Origin: Tumebacillus permanentifrigoris
GTDB lineage: Bacteria > Bacillota > Bacilli > Tumebacillales > Tumebacillaceae
DNA: 64,000 nt
Reading direction: 5' to 3'
Assembly (NCBI RefSeq): GCF_003148565.1
Contig: NZ_QGGL01000005.1
Span: forward strand, 62,001-126,000
Shown: positions 33,317 through 43,300 of the stretch, one piece after another
How positions within the stretch are numbered: the stretch's first letter is position 1
Layout of the letters: each line of letters opens with the position of its first letter
Position numbers and translations under genes: made by a program
The notes under the pieces: model-generated
Seen by the model: the letters and a program-made list of their open reading frames with translations, nothing else
Told to the model about the DNA's origin: nothing
The model's database searches: none

Positions 33317-34954
33317 ATGAAACGTACTTGGTGGAAAGAAGCCGTTGTGTATCAAATTTACTGGCGCTCGTTCAACGACACGAACGGCGACGGATATGGC
33401 GACCTGCAAGGCGTCATCGAAAAACTGGACTACATCAAATCGCTCGGTGTCGACGTGGTTTGGCTGAATCCCTGCTACGAATCCCCCGACCGCGACAATG
33501 GATATGACATCTCGAACTACACCTCGATCATGGAAAAAGCAGGCACGATGCAGATCTGGGAAACCCTGCTCACCGAAGTACATAACCGTGGCATGAAGCT
33601 GATCATGGACCTCGTCGTCAACCACACGTCCAACCAACACCCGTGGTTCCTCGAATCCCGCTCCTCGCTGGACAACCCGAAGCGCGACTACTACATCTGG
33701 CGCGATCCGAAGGCGGACGGCAGCGCTCCGAACAACTGGCGCTCCTACTTCGAACCTTCGACATGGACATACGACGAGACGACCAACCAGTACTACTTCC
33801 ACTCCTTCGCCGTCGAACAACCCGATCTGAACTGGGAGAGCCCGGCTCTGCGCGAGGAAGTGTACTCCATGATGCGCTTCTGGCTGGACAAAGGCGCTGA
33901 CGGGTTCCGCATGGATGCTGTCGCCCTGATCGCCAAACCAGAAGGCTACCCAGATGCGGAGAATCCGGCGGATATCTCCTACCTCTCCAACAATCCCGGC
34001 GTACACGAGTATCTGCATGAGATGCATGAAAACGTGCTGAAGCACTACGACGTGCTCACCGTCGGTGAACTTGGCTTCATCAAACCAGAGGACGGCCCGC
34101 TCTACACGGGTGAAGATCGCGGTGAGTTGAACACCCTGTTCCACTTTGAAGTGGCCGATGAGATGCCGACGTGGGACATGTTGCGGTTCAAGGAAATTCA
34201 GACCCGTTGGTATGAGGCCCTAAAAGACTCCGGCTGGAACTCGCAATTCCTCAACAACCACGACCATACCCGCCAAGTCACGCGCTTCGGCAATGATCGT
34301 GAATTCCGCGTAGAGTCTGCGAAACTGCTCGGAACGCTCGTCCATACCCTGCCTGGTATGCCGTACATCTACCAAGGCGAGGAGATCGGCATGACCGGCG
34401 TACGCTTCCCGTCGATCGACGACTACGACGACATCGCGATGCGCAACAAATACCGCGATGCCGTGGCAGAGGGGCGTGACCCGCAGGAAGTCTTTGAAAG
34501 CCTGTTGCCGCTCTCTCGCGACAACTCGCGCACCCCGATGCAGTGGAACACGAGTGAGAATGCCGGGTTCACGACCGGACAACCGTGGATCAAAGTCAAC
34601 CCGAACTTCACGCAGATCAACGTCGAACAGGCGCTCGCCGACCCGAACTCAGTGTTCTATTACTACCAAAAGCTGATCCAACTGCGCAAGGAAAACCCGG
34701 TGATGGTCTACGGCGATTACTTCGACCTCTCCGAAGGGGATGCGCATCTCTACATCTACAAGCGCGAGTTGGATGGTGTGCGCTGGCTGGTGATCCTGAA
34801 CCACGCAGATCACGAGAGCGAGTTCATCCTCCCCGCTGGCTACAACGATGCGAACAAGCAGCTCGTGCTCGCCAACTACGCCGATGTGACGGGGGACGAA
34901 TCGATCGACCATACCACGTTGCGTCCGCATGAGGCGCGAATTTACCGCATGTAA
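33317..34954 (+). CDS. GH13 alpha-glucosidase, oligo-1,6-glucosidase type (545 aa)
   Basis: ATG 33317 follows GGGAG. GH13 conserved regions: DLVVNHTS (I), GFRMDAV with nucleophile Asp (II), TVGELG with acid/base Glu (III) and FLNNHDHTR (IV). The start WWKEAVVYQIYWRSFNDTNG and the QPDLNWE segment place it in the oligo-1,6-glucosidase / alpha-glucosidase / trehalose-6-phosphate hydrolase group. No signal peptide, so it acts on imported oligosaccharides. No transporter neighbours identify the sugar; ccpA is divergent upstream. Confidence 0.9.
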   Translation: MKRTWWKEAVVYQIYWRSFNDTNGDGYGDLQGVIEKLDYIKSLGVDVVWLNPCYESPDRDNGYDISNYTSIMEKAGTMQIWETLLTEVHNRGMKLIMDLVVNHTSNQHPWFLESRSSLDNPKRDYYIWRDPKADGSAPNNWRSYFEPSTWTYDETTNQYYFHSFAVEQPDLNWESPALREEVYSMMRFWLDKGADGFRMDAVALIAKPEGYPDAENPADISYLSNNPGVHEYLHEMHENVLKHYDVLTVGELGFIKPEDGPLYTGEDRGELNTLFHFEVADEMPTWDMLRFKEIQTRWYEALKDSGWNSQFLNNHDHTRQVTRFGNDREFRVESAKLLGTLVHTLPGMPYIYQGEEIGMTGVRFPSIDDYDDIAMRNKYRDAVAEGRDPQEVFESLLPLSRDNSRTPMQWNTSENAGFTTGQPWIKVNPNFTQINVEQALADPNSVFYYYQKLIQLRKENPVMVYGDYFDLSEGDAHLYIYKRELDGVRWLVILNHADHESEFILPAGYNDANKQLVLANYADVTGDESIDHTTLRPHEARIYRM

Positions 34955-34992
34955 AAAAAAAGGAATCCGCACACGCGCGGATTCCTTTTTTT
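34953..34992. terminator. Bidirectional terminator between convergent genes
   Basis: AAAAAGGAATCCGC and GCGGATTCCTTTTT with loop ACACGC. Confidence 0.85.
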
Positions 34993-35308
34993 ACTCGTAC
35001 TTCTCGTCCGGCTCCCTCGTGATCCCCTCCATCATCAACTCCAGCTCCGTCTCGAAGTTGAGCATCAGCGGAGTCGGCAGTTCGTCCGAAAACGCTTGAA
35101 TCTCCGGCAACTCCAACACCGCCGCGAGATCGTGAGGTTTGGGCTCCTCCAAGCTCTTGATCCACGCCTGTACCGCCTCGGTGAACTTGTAAAACGAACC
35201 CTCAAAACGCTCCGCATCCTCGGCCGCATTGTCAAAATCACTGGACTGCATACGCTGCCAATTCTCTTGCATCGTAGCGAATGCTGCCTGCATTTCTACC
35301 TTTGACAT
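34991..35308 (-). CDS. Small helical protein of unknown function (105 aa)
   Basis: ATG 35308 follows GGGAGGGGG. Mostly helical and acidic (MQENWQRMQSSDFDNAAEDAE, AVQAWIKSLEEPKP). No membrane segment and no motif that I recognise. It lies downstream of tRNA-Thr but is separated from it by a terminator. Confidence 0.65.
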   Translation of the reverse strand: MSKVEMQAAFATMQENWQRMQSSDFDNAAEDAERFEGSFYKFTEAVQAWIKSLEEPKPHDLAAVLELPEIQAFSDELPTPLMLNFETELELMMEGITREPDEKYE

Positions 35309-35329
35309 CGGAAAACCCCCTCCCTATGC

Positions 35330-35364
35330 AAAAAGGTGCTCTCCTTCGCAGGAGAACACCTTTT
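35330..35364 (-). terminator. Terminator after tRNA-Thr
   Basis: AAAAGGTG.TCTCCT and AGGAGA.CACCTTTT with loop TCGC, 12 nt past the tRNA 3' end. Confidence 0.75.
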
Positions 35365-35376
35365 CATAATGCGTTG

Positions 35377-35454
<78 letters not shown>

Positions 35455-35470
35455 GTTAAGAACAAGTCCT

Positions 35471-35499
35471 ACTATATCAGCTTCCCAACCGCCTGTCAA
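35471..35499 (-). promoter_or_regulatory. Promoter of tRNA-Thr
   Basis: -35 TTGACA (35494-35499), 17-nt spacer, -10 TATAGT (35471-35476): a near-consensus promoter. Confidence 0.85.
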
Positions 35500-35583
35500 C
35501 AAATGATTTCAACCAATCATCACCAGTCGTAAAAAACATCCAAACTACATATGCTTGGACTAGGGAAAAGGGAGGCGTCCGAC

Positions 35584-35925
35584 GTGAAAAAATGGTTGCT
35601 CGCGTGGGTGGTCTTCACCCTCTATTTGATCGCCAACATGACCATCATGCCGACAGCAGAACAACCGCACCTGATTGCAACGATGCTGCTGGGCTTGTTT
35701 TTCTTTCTCATCTTCGGACTGCGCGGCGTCTACGGGGCGATGCTGACCGTTGCGGGCATCGTGGTGCTCGCCATCTTCGTCCACCAGTTTCGACATCCGC
35801 ACAACGAGTTCGCTTTCTACGGCAAACAACTGCTCCGGCTCCTGCTCGACTTGATCACGATCATGGGCGGCGGCGGGATCGGGTTCTGGGTCTTGCGTCT
35901 GCTCGAACGGCGTACAACCCCCTAA
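35584..35925 (+). CDS. Small membrane protein (113 aa)
   Basis: GTG 35584 follows GGGAGG at 8-nt spacing. Three or four hydrophobic helices (LLAWVVFTLYLIANM, LLGLFFFLIFGLRG, VAGIVVLAIFVHQF) and a C-terminal Gly-rich turn IMGGGGIGFWVL. No family recognised. Stands alone between tRNA-Thr and the RND operon. Confidence 0.65.
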   Translation: MKKWLLAWVVFTLYLIANMTIMPTAEQPHLIATMLLGLFFFLIFGLRGVYGAMLTVAGIVVLAIFVHQFRHPHNEFAFYGKQLLRLLLDLITIMGGGGIGFWVLRLLERRTTP

Positions 35926-36285
35926 AATTGAAAAGTACGCCCTGCCGCAGTCAATTCTGCAACAGAGCGTACTTAGTATGTAGGTGCTTTCACGTATGTA
36001 TGAAGAACTCATGAAAGCAAAGTTGGAAGCAGCACCTATCGGGGTGTTTCGACAACGCTTGTCGAATTACGTCGTTTTGTTAAGAAAAATATACTCTACC
36101 TCATCATTTCATTCAAGGCGCTTTTCCTCGTTCTCCCTCCTTCAGCCGCGATCTCCTCCTTCATATTCAGATATCCTTCTATTTCCTCTCTCTCCCTTCA
36201 TCTGCACCCATTCATAAGATTTGTCGATTCGACCCACACTACAACTACCAACCTTGGAAAAGTTTGACGTGGTGGAGGTGAGTCG
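35926..36285. other. 360-nt gap with stem-loops and a doubtful small frame
   Basis: AAGTACGC (about 35932) and GCGTACTT (about 35967) form a hairpin. AGGTGCT (about 35982) pairs with AGCACCT (about 36031), and CGACAA/TTGTCG forms a third stem near 36050. A frame from ATG 35996 begins MYEELMKAKLEAAPIGV, which looks protein-like for about 30 codons and then degenerates; no SD is present. Structured leader RNA or a gene remnant are both possible. Confidence 0.35.
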
Positions 36286-37545
36286 ATGAACGTGCATTGG
36301 AAAAAAACCGGACTGACCCTCCTCGCGGGCAGTCTCTTGCTCGCAGGATGTGCCAAGTCTCCACAGGCGACGCAGGAAGCGACGGTCGTTCCCGTCAGCA
36401 TGGCCCGCGCCACGCCGCGTGACCTCCCCGAAACGTTGCTGCTCCCCGGTCGTGTCATGCCGCGTGAACAGACCTCCGTCGTTGCAACGACAGCAGGCCA
36501 AATCCAATCGGTGCTCGTCCATGTCGGCGACTCCGTGAAAAAAGGCCAGCTCCTCGCCACGCTCGAATCGGGCGGGAGTCAGTCCAGCCTGAACGAAACT
36601 CGTCTCGCCCTGAACGGCTTGGAAACACAAGTGCGCCATCTCCAAACCACCGCCTTGGGGAACACAGACGGCGCACTCACACCGGCAAGCCTCCCTCAGA
36701 AGATCACACAATTGGAACAAGAAGCACAGGCCAACCTCACCACCCTGATCGCCAACTTGCAATCCCCGAGCAGCCTCCAGACCTTGCCGCAATTGGTCCA
36801 CATCGGGCGTCAGATTCAACAGGCACAGAGCCAAGTCTCCCTCCTGCAAGCCCAGACGCTGATCGGGAAAAGCCTCGAAGTGTTTCGAGCGCCGTTGCTC
36901 CAGACGTTACAAGCACAGCTCGTCCAAGCCCGCCAAGCGGTGCGTTTTGCCGAAGCTCAACTGCAAGCCACACGGATCACCTCACCCTTCGACGGCGTGA
37001 TCCTCGCCAAAAACGCCATCGCCGGCACACCGTCCGGCCCTGGCGTTCCGCTGTTCAGCGTGGGGAGTGTAGCCGATGTCGATTTTGAGATTCTCGTCGA
37101 TTCCGCCCTGCAAACCCGACTCAAGCAAGGGCAAACCGCACGAGTGCAGATCGGCGGCCATGCGCCCGTTACCGTCCAACTGGCCTCCGTCTCCCCATCG
37201 CTCGACGTGCAAGCGAAGTCCTTCACCGCACATGCCACGCTCGACAACGAGAGCAGCGCCTACAAACCCGGCGAAGTTGGACAAGCGATGATCACGCTCG
37301 ACCCGCATCGCGGCGCACTGAGCGTGCCGACTTCCGCGATCCTCCAAGATGCCCAAGGCTCGTATGTTTTGCAAGTACAGGGCGGCACAGCGATCAAGAA
37401 ACCCATCACCACCGGATACAACAACGGCACCTACACAGAAGTTCTCACTGGGCTCCAAGCAAACGATGAAGTGATCCACGAAGGTCTTGACCGCGTGCAA
37501 CCCGGCACCAAAGTCCAGATCGCCGCTGCACAGACACGAGGATGA
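36286..37545 (+). CDS. RND efflux adaptor lipoprotein (419 aa)
   Basis: SD GGAGGTGAG precedes the ATG. Signal peptide with lipobox LLLAGC (Cys22), so it is lipid-anchored on the outer face of the membrane. The HlyD/AcrA layout follows: biotinyl-lipoyl half (VVATTAGQIQSVLVHVGDSV), long coiled coil about residues 90-215 (Gln/Leu-rich heptads), second lipoyl half (ITSPFDGVILAKNAIAG), beta-barrel and membrane-proximal domain (PTSAILQDAQGSYVLQV). It overlaps the RND pump gene by 4 nt (ATGA). Confidence 0.9.
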   Translation: MNVHWKKTGLTLLAGSLLLAGCAKSPQATQEATVVPVSMARATPRDLPETLLLPGRVMPREQTSVVATTAGQIQSVLVHVGDSVKKGQLLATLESGGSQSSLNETRLALNGLETQVRHLQTTALGNTDGALTPASLPQKITQLEQEAQANLTTLIANLQSPSSLQTLPQLVHIGRQIQQAQSQVSLLQAQTLIGKSLEVFRAPLLQTLQAQLVQARQAVRFAEAQLQATRITSPFDGVILAKNAIAGTPSGPGVPLFSVGSVADVDFEILVDSALQTRLKQGQTARVQIGGHAPVTVQLASVSPSLDVQAKSFTAHATLDNESSAYKPGEVGQAMITLDPHRGALSVPTSAILQDAQGSYVLQVQGGTAIKKPITTGYNNGTYTEVLTGLQANDEVIHEGLDRVQPGTKVQIAAAQTRG

Positions 37546-40500
37546 GACTCTCGGAACTGTCTGTCAAACGCCCTGTCGCCGCTGTCATGATCATCGTCGC
37601 TCTGGTGATTCTCGGCGGCGTGTCGTTGTTTCGGTTACCCGTGGAGCTATTTCCACGGATGACGTTTCCGCTGGCAGCCGTCACCGTGCAAAGCGCTGGC
37701 ACCGGGCCCGAAGTGATCGAGACGATGATCACCCGCCCGCTCGAAGAGATCCTCGGCACCGCCAACGGGGTCAAAAACATCGCCTCCACCACCCGCAACG
37801 GGGGCACGATGGTGCTCGTCGAATTTGACTGGGGCACCAACATGGACTACGCCACCCTGCAGATGCGCGAGAAGATCGACTACATCAAGCAGAACCTTCC
37901 AGAAGGCACACAAACTCCGGTCGTGATCCGATTCGACCCGAATTTGCTCCCCGTCGTTCAACTCGGCATGACCGGGGGCAAAGACCTACAAGAACTTGGC
38001 AAACTCGCCAACGAAACCGTCAAGCGCGCACTCTCTCGCGTGGAGGGCGTTGCTGCCGTCCAGATCTCGGGTGGAGCCGAACGCGAGGTGCGCATCACGG
38101 TGCATCCCTATGACTTGCAGGCGCGTGGTCTCACACTTGAACAGTTGCGACAGATCCTCGCCAGCGAGAACCTCACGCTCTCCGGCGGTCTCGTGCGTGA
38201 GGCGGATCGCAACATGGCGGTCATCATCCGTGGGGACTTCCCCGACATCGAGAGCATCCGCAACCTACCGCTCGCAAGTACTCAGGGCAACCGCTTCCAC
38301 CTGCGCGATGTGGCCGATGTGGAGGAGACCCTCCAAGACCAGTCGCAGATCTCCCGCATGAACGGGCAGCCGAGCGTGGCGATCTCGATCCAGAAGCTCT
38401 CCGACGCGAACACGGTGCAAGTCTCGAACGGTCTGCGAGAGGCGCTGACCGACTTGAAAAGCGCACTGCCCGCGAACGTGCAGATCACGCCGCTTTTCGA
38501 TCAAGCGTCGTTCATCAAGCAATCGATTCGCACGTTGAGCCGCGACATGCTGCTCGGCGGGATGTTTGCCGTCGTGATCCTGTACGTGTTCTTGCGTTCT
38601 TGGCGCAGTACGCTGGTCATCTCGCTGGCGATTCCCGTTTCGATCATCGCGACATTCATCATGGTCTATTTCTCCGGGCAGTCGGTGAACATGCTGACGA
38701 TGGGCGGTCTGGCGCTCGGGGTTGGCGCGATGGTCGACACGGCGGTCGTGATCTTGGAAAACATCTTCCGCCACCGCCAGATGGGGCGCCCGCTGTACGA
38801 AGCGGTCTTGGAAGGCTCCAGTGAGGTGACGCTGGCGGTAACGTCCGCGGCGTTCGCGTCCGTGGTCGTTTTTGCCCCGATCATCTTTGTCTCAGGTCTG
38901 GCGGCTCAATTGATCCGCCCCTTGGCGCTGACGGTCACGTTCTCACACTTGGCCTCGCTATTCAGCGCGCTGTTGCTGGTGCCGATGTTCGCCTACTACT
39001 TCCTGCGCGGGGAAAAAACCACCTCGCCGGTGGTGCCAGCAGGTCAAGACCCTGAGCAAAATGAATCGCTCGGGCGTCTCTCGCTCTGGTACAGGAGCAT
39101 CTTGCACTGGGCGTTGAACCACCGCAAAACCGTCTATCTGACCACCCTGCTCCTGCTCGGGCTGACCGCTGCGGCCTACCCGCTGATCGGTCAGGAATTT
39201 CTGCCCAAAGGCGACCAAGGCGTCATCCAGATCACGATGACCCTCTCGCCTGGCACCCCGCTCGACAAAACGGGGCAGCGGGTGACGGAGATCGAGCAAA
39301 AACTTTCCGCAACACCGGAGCTGGACAAGACCTTTGTGACGATCGGGGGCGGCACGCTCTACAACCCGACGGCGGGTACACAGTCGCACAAGGCCGTCCT
39401 CAACCTCCAATTGAAGGATCGAAGCGCCCGCACCCGCTCCACCGTACAAGTTGCCGACGACCTGCGCGTCCGCCTGACGAACATCCCAGATGCGCGGGTC
39501 AACGTGCAAGTCTCCGGCGACCAACTGACCGGCGCAGGCATGCCGATCCAAGTGCGGTTGCGCGGTGACGACCCGGACGTCCTGCGCCAGTTGGCGCAAC
39601 AGGCCACCCAACTGATCAGCCATGTCGCAGGCGTTCGTGAAGCAGCCGCCGAACGTGAACGGCTCACCCGAGAGATCGTGATCGTTGTCGACCGTGAAAA
39701 AGCCCGCAACTACGGGCTGGGCAACGCACAAGTCGCCCAGATGATCCGCCAAGCCACCCAAGGCCAACTGGCGACGCAATACCGCACCCGGACGGAGGAA
39801 GTCGACGTGCGTCTGCAGATCCCCGTGGAGATGCGCAACTCATTGGAACGTCTGCGCCAGTTGCAAGTGCCCACACCGCTGGGAACCTCTGTCGCTCTCG
39901 GTACGCTGGCTGACGTGCAGCTCGCAGAAGGCCCGTCGACGATCTCTCGCTACAACAACTTGCGTGAGATGACGGTGGAGGCTGATTACATCGGCCGCGA
40001 CATCGGGCATATCATGGACGACATTCGCAAGACCCTCGGTGATCAATTGAAGCTGCCCGCGGGGTATGCGATCGAGTATGGGGGCGAGTCTGAACAGATG
40101 AGCGATGCGTTCAAAAAACTCGAAGGCGCGCTGGTGCTTGCCATCGTGCTTGTCTATATGGTGATGGCGGCGCAATTCGAGTCGTTTTTCCACCCCTTCG
40201 TGATCATGTTCTCGATTCCTGTGACGGCGGTCGGCGTTGTATTCGGCCTGTTGGTCACCGGGAGAGCGCTCGGTGTGGGGGCATTTATCGGCCTGATCGT
40301 GTTGGTTGGAATCGTCGTCAACAATGCGATCATCCTGATCGACTATGTCAACCGCTTGCGCCGACGGGGACTTGATCGCGTGGAAGCGATCCTCCGCGCC
40401 GGACCTGTGCGTCTGCGCCCGATCCTCATGACCGCTGGGGCGACCGTGCTAGGCGTAGTGCCCGCCTCATTGGGTCTCGGGGAGGGCGCGGAAATTCAGG

Positions 40501-40622
40501 CCCCGCTAGCGACGGTCGTGCTGTTTGGTTTGACTTTCTCGACCTTGATCACTCTGGTATTGATCCCTGTCGTGTACCTGTCGCTTGATAGCTGGTTGGA
40601 ACGACGACAAGCCCGGAGGTGA
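37542..40622 (+). CDS. RND multidrug/solute efflux pump, HAE-1 family (1026 aa)
   Basis: AcrB/SwrC-like: TM1 start LSELSVKRPVAAVMIIV, two large extracytoplasmic loops, and TM4 with GALALGVGAMVDTAVVILEN-type sequence (GGLALGVGAMVDTAVVI) carrying the proton-relay Asp (a single Asp rather than the AcrB pair). The second half repeats this with FIGLIVLVGIVVNNAIILID. In a monoderm the pump probably works with only the lipoprotein adaptor, as for B. subtilis SwrC, which exports surfactin. Substrate unknown. Confidence 0.93.
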   Translation: MRLSELSVKRPVAAVMIIVALVILGGVSLFRLPVELFPRMTFPLAAVTVQSAGTGPEVIETMITRPLEEILGTANGVKNIASTTRNGGTMVLVEFDWGTNMDYATLQMREKIDYIKQNLPEGTQTPVVIRFDPNLLPVVQLGMTGGKDLQELGKLANETVKRALSRVEGVAAVQISGGAEREVRITVHPYDLQARGLTLEQLRQILASENLTLSGGLVREADRNMAVIIRGDFPDIESIRNLPLASTQGNRFHLRDVADVEETLQDQSQISRMNGQPSVAISIQKLSDANTVQVSNGLREALTDLKSALPANVQITPLFDQASFIKQSIRTLSRDMLLGGMFAVVILYVFLRSWRSTLVISLAIPVSIIATFIMVYFSGQSVNMLTMGGLALGVGAMVDTAVVILENIFRHRQMGRPLYEAVLEGSSEVTLAVTSAAFASVVVFAPIIFVSGLAAQLIRPLALTVTFSHLASLFSALLLVPMFAYYFLRGEKTTSPVVPAGQDPEQNESLGRLSLWYRSILHWALNHRKTVYLTTLLLLGLTAAAYPLIGQEFLPKGDQGVIQITMTLSPGTPLDKTGQRVTEIEQKLSATPELDKTFVTIGGGTLYNPTAGTQSHKAVLNLQLKDRSARTRSTVQVADDLRVRLTNIPDARVNVQVSGDQLTGAGMPIQVRLRGDDPDVLRQLAQQATQLISHVAGVREAAAERERLTREIVIVVDREKARNYGLGNAQVAQMIRQATQGQLATQYRTRTEEVDVRLQIPVEMRNSLERLRQLQVPTPLGTSVALGTLADVQLAEGPSTISRYNNLREMTVEADYIGRDIGHIMDDIRKTLGDQLKLPAGYAIEYGGESEQMSDAFKKLEGALVLAIVLVYMVMAAQFESFFHPFVIMFSIPVTAVGVVFGLLVTGRALGVGAFIGLIVLVGIVVNNAIILIDYVNRLRRRGLDRVEAILRAGPVRLRPILMTAGATVLGVVPASLGLGEGAEIQAPLATVVLFGLTFSTLITLVLIPVVYLSLDSWLERRQARR

Positions 40623-40626
40623 GAAC

Positions 40627-41712
40627 ATGGGAATCTTGGGCCGGTTGCATCCCACGCGGCTCCTCTTGCTGCTCGTCTGCCTCACGCTCGCGATCCCTAC
40701 ACCCACGCTGGCAGCCATCCATCGTCCAACATTGCCAGAGCGGGTCGACTATGTGGCGATCGGCGATTCGATCACAGCGGGCTGGGGTTCGCCTGCGATC
40801 GACGGCATGCGGCGAAATGGATTCGCCTCACAGTTGCATCGCCAATTGCTGACACGCGGCCCTGCCGACTTGCACAACCTCGGCGTGCCCGGTTTGACCA
40901 GCGGACAGTTTCTGTTCCTGCTCGACCACTGGCCGGAAGCGAGCGCCGTGATCAAGCACGCCGACTTGATCACCCTGTCGCTCGGCGGCAATGACATCAT
41001 CTGGACCGACTACAAGTCACCCGGCGATACTGCCAAGATGCGCGATGCCCTGTCCAAGTACGAGGGAAATATCGAAGCGATCCTCGCCAAGATTCGCGAC
41101 CAGAACCCCGCTGCTCGCTTGTTCGTGCTGGAGGTGTACAACCCGTTTTCTCCAGACGACTCCCGCCACCAAGCCCTGAGCGAGTACATTCAATGGGCCA
41201 ACGAGTCGATCGCGATGGCGGCGAACACGCATGAAGCGACGGTCGTGCCGACAGCGTCGCTTTTTCTCGACCATGAAAAGGAATACATCAACCTCGCGAA
41301 CAACGACATCCATCCCAACGTCGCCGGACACACGCGGATCGCGGAACAGATCTCCCACGCGCTGTTTGGGCATTTTAATCGGCTGGTCATCGCCCCAGAC
41401 ATGAAGCCCACACTGCTCTGGAACGGCAAGCCGAAAAAATTGAATGCCCCGCTGCTGGTGGAAAATGACACCGTCTACCTCGCCGCCGACCAAGTCGCCG
41501 CCCTGCACAAGGGCGTTTTGAAAAAATGGTGGTTCCGCGTCGGCCTCTGGTGGATGCACGTCAACGGTCAAAAAGTCAAACTGCCCTCGCCGGTGCTGCT
41601 GGTCGACGGGCACCCCTATCTGCCACTGCGAGCAGTCTCCCTCGCGCTAGGGGCGAAAGTCTATTGGATCGAGGACAGCCAGACGATCTCCGTGATGACC
41701 AAAAAAGAGTAA
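40627..41712 (+). CDS. SGNH/GDSL esterase with copper amine oxidase N-like domain (361 aa)
   Basis: ATG 40627 follows GGAGGTGAG, 4 nt after the RND stop. Signal peptide (RLLLLLVCLTLAIPTPTLA). SGNH blocks: VAIGDSITAG (nucleophile Ser), a Gly block NLGVPGLTSGQ, LSLGGNDIIW, and NDIHPNVAGH (Asp-His). From about residue 260 a stalk-type 'Cu_amine_oxidN1' domain (PLLVENDTVYLAADQVA, YLPLRAVSLALGAKVYW) occurs, thought to bind cell-wall material. Secreted or wall-associated; the link to the efflux pump is unknown. Confidence 0.85.
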   Translation: MGILGRLHPTRLLLLLVCLTLAIPTPTLAAIHRPTLPERVDYVAIGDSITAGWGSPAIDGMRRNGFASQLHRQLLTRGPADLHNLGVPGLTSGQFLFLLDHWPEASAVIKHADLITLSLGGNDIIWTDYKSPGDTAKMRDALSKYEGNIEAILAKIRDQNPAARLFVLEVYNPFSPDDSRHQALSEYIQWANESIAMAANTHEATVVPTASLFLDHEKEYINLANNDIHPNVAGHTRIAEQISHALFGHFNRLVIAPDMKPTLLWNGKPKKLNAPLLVENDTVYLAADQVAALHKGVLKKWWFRVGLWWMHVNGQKVKLPSPVLLVDGHPYLPLRAVSLALGAKVYWIEDSQTISVMTKKE

Positions 41713-41821
41713 ACGAGCGCCAGCAACAGACCCAGTCGCACACCTGTTGCGATAGGCGCATTGACAATCTTGCCGAAAATTGCGACTCTAGAAACACTGA
41801 TATCTGGAGGGGAAGCCAATC

Positions 41822-43294
41822 ATGCGGCAAGAAAGCTTGAAAGCGCTCAGCGAGGACTGGCTCGTCGAGGCGACACTTGAAGATCTGCAAGCCAAAATGG
41901 AGGCAGGCGAGCTCACCTCGCACGGCCTCGTGCTCCTGTATATGGAACGCATCGCCACGTATGACAAAAGCGGCCCGACGTTCAACTCGGTGCTGGAACT
42001 GAACCCGGACGCACTGTTCATCGCCAAGGCGCTGGATGTTGAACGCGCCCAAAAAGGCCCGCGTGGCCCGTTGCACGGCATCCCTGTTTTGATCAAGGAC
42101 AACATCGACACCGGGGACAAGATGCGCACCTCGGCCGGGTCGATTGCGCTGGCGAATCATTCTGCGAAGCAGGATGCCGTTGTCGCCGCGAAACTGCGCG
42201 AGGCGGGCATGGTCCTGCTCGGCAAAACCAACATGACCGAATGGGCGAACTTCATGGCGGAGAACATGCCAGGCGGGTACAGCTCTCGCGGTGGGCAAGC
42301 GTTGAACCCGTACAAACCGGGCGACTACTCGACAGGCGGTTCCAGCGCCGGGGCAGGTGTGGCGTGTGCCGCGAACTTCGCAGCGGTCACCGTGGGCACG
42401 GAAACGTCCGGCTCGATCCTCTCACCCGCCTCGCAAAACAACGTCGTCGGCATCAAGCCGACCGTTGGCCTGATCTCGCGCACGGGGATCATCCCGATCT
42501 GCCACACCCAAGACACGGCAGGCCCGTTGGCGCGCACCGTTCGCGACGCGGCGGTTCTGCTCGGCGCGATGACGGGCGAGGACAGCCAAGACCCGGCGAC
42601 TTGGAGCGGTGCGGCACAAGCACATCGCGATTACACGCCGTTCCTGCAAGCCGATGGGCTTCAGGGTGCACGGATCGGCGTGGCAGACTTCATGGAGTTG
42701 AAGGAGGAGGAGTCCGCGCTGTTCCAAGCAGCCCTAGAAGACCTGCGCCGTCTCGGTGCAGAAGTGATCGAGGGCATAGAAGTCGCGACTGGAAAACTGC
42801 CGTGGACACCGCACGTCATGACCGAGGAATTTAAAATCGACCTCAACGCATACCTCGCCACCTGCGGACCGAACGTGCCTGTGCATTCATTGGAAGACTT
42901 GATCGCATTCAATGAAGCCCATGCCGAAGTGGCGTTGCGATATGGGCAGAAACATCTCCTCGACGCGCAGCAAACCAGCGGCACGCTGACTTCGCCAGAC
43001 TACATCCGTGAGCTGATCTCGCATCAGACGGTCTATGCCCAAGACATCGACGATGTGCTGGCCACACACAACCTCGATGCCCTCGTCTATTTCAGCACAT
43101 GGGGCTGCTGGCTCGCCGCCCGCGCGGGGTATCCGTCGGTCGTCGTCCCGAGCGGCACCCTCGCCAGCGGTGAACAGGCCGGCCTTCCGGTCGGGCTCAC
43201 CTTCACAGCGAGCGCATACAGCGAACCGAAGCTGATCAAGCTCGCCTATGCCTATGAACAAGGAACGAAGCATCGCAAGCCACCACAACTATAG
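41822..43294 (+). CDS. Amidase signature-family enzyme (490 aa)
   Basis: SD GGAGGGGA precedes ATG. Ser-cisSer-Lys triad visible: Lys in PVLIKDNIDTGD, cis-Ser in STGGSSAGAG, nucleophile Ser in GTETSGSILSPA. Length and the GIKPTVGLISRTGIIPI block fit peptide amidase / GatA-like amidases. No gatB or gatC adjacent, so it is not the Glu-tRNA amidotransferase. There is no signal peptide. Substrate not predictable. Confidence 0.88.
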   Translation: MRQESLKALSEDWLVEATLEDLQAKMEAGELTSHGLVLLYMERIATYDKSGPTFNSVLELNPDALFIAKALDVERAQKGPRGPLHGIPVLIKDNIDTGDKMRTSAGSIALANHSAKQDAVVAAKLREAGMVLLGKTNMTEWANFMAENMPGGYSSRGGQALNPYKPGDYSTGGSSAGAGVACAANFAAVTVGTETSGSILSPASQNNVVGIKPTVGLISRTGIIPICHTQDTAGPLARTVRDAAVLLGAMTGEDSQDPATWSGAAQAHRDYTPFLQADGLQGARIGVADFMELKEEESALFQAALEDLRRLGAEVIEGIEVATGKLPWTPHVMTEEFKIDLNAYLATCGPNVPVHSLEDLIAFNEAHAEVALRYGQKHLLDAQQTSGTLTSPDYIRELISHQTVYAQDIDDVLATHNLDALVYFSTWGCWLAARAGYPSVVVPSGTLASGEQAGLPVGLTFTASAYSEPKLIKLAYAYEQGTKHRKPPQL

Positions 43295-43300
43295 GAAATG

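Noticed and set aside
32963-34144. 393-codon minus-strand frame opposite the GH13 glucosidase
   Set aside because: Shadow frame; the GH13 catalytic motifs on the plus strand are complete.
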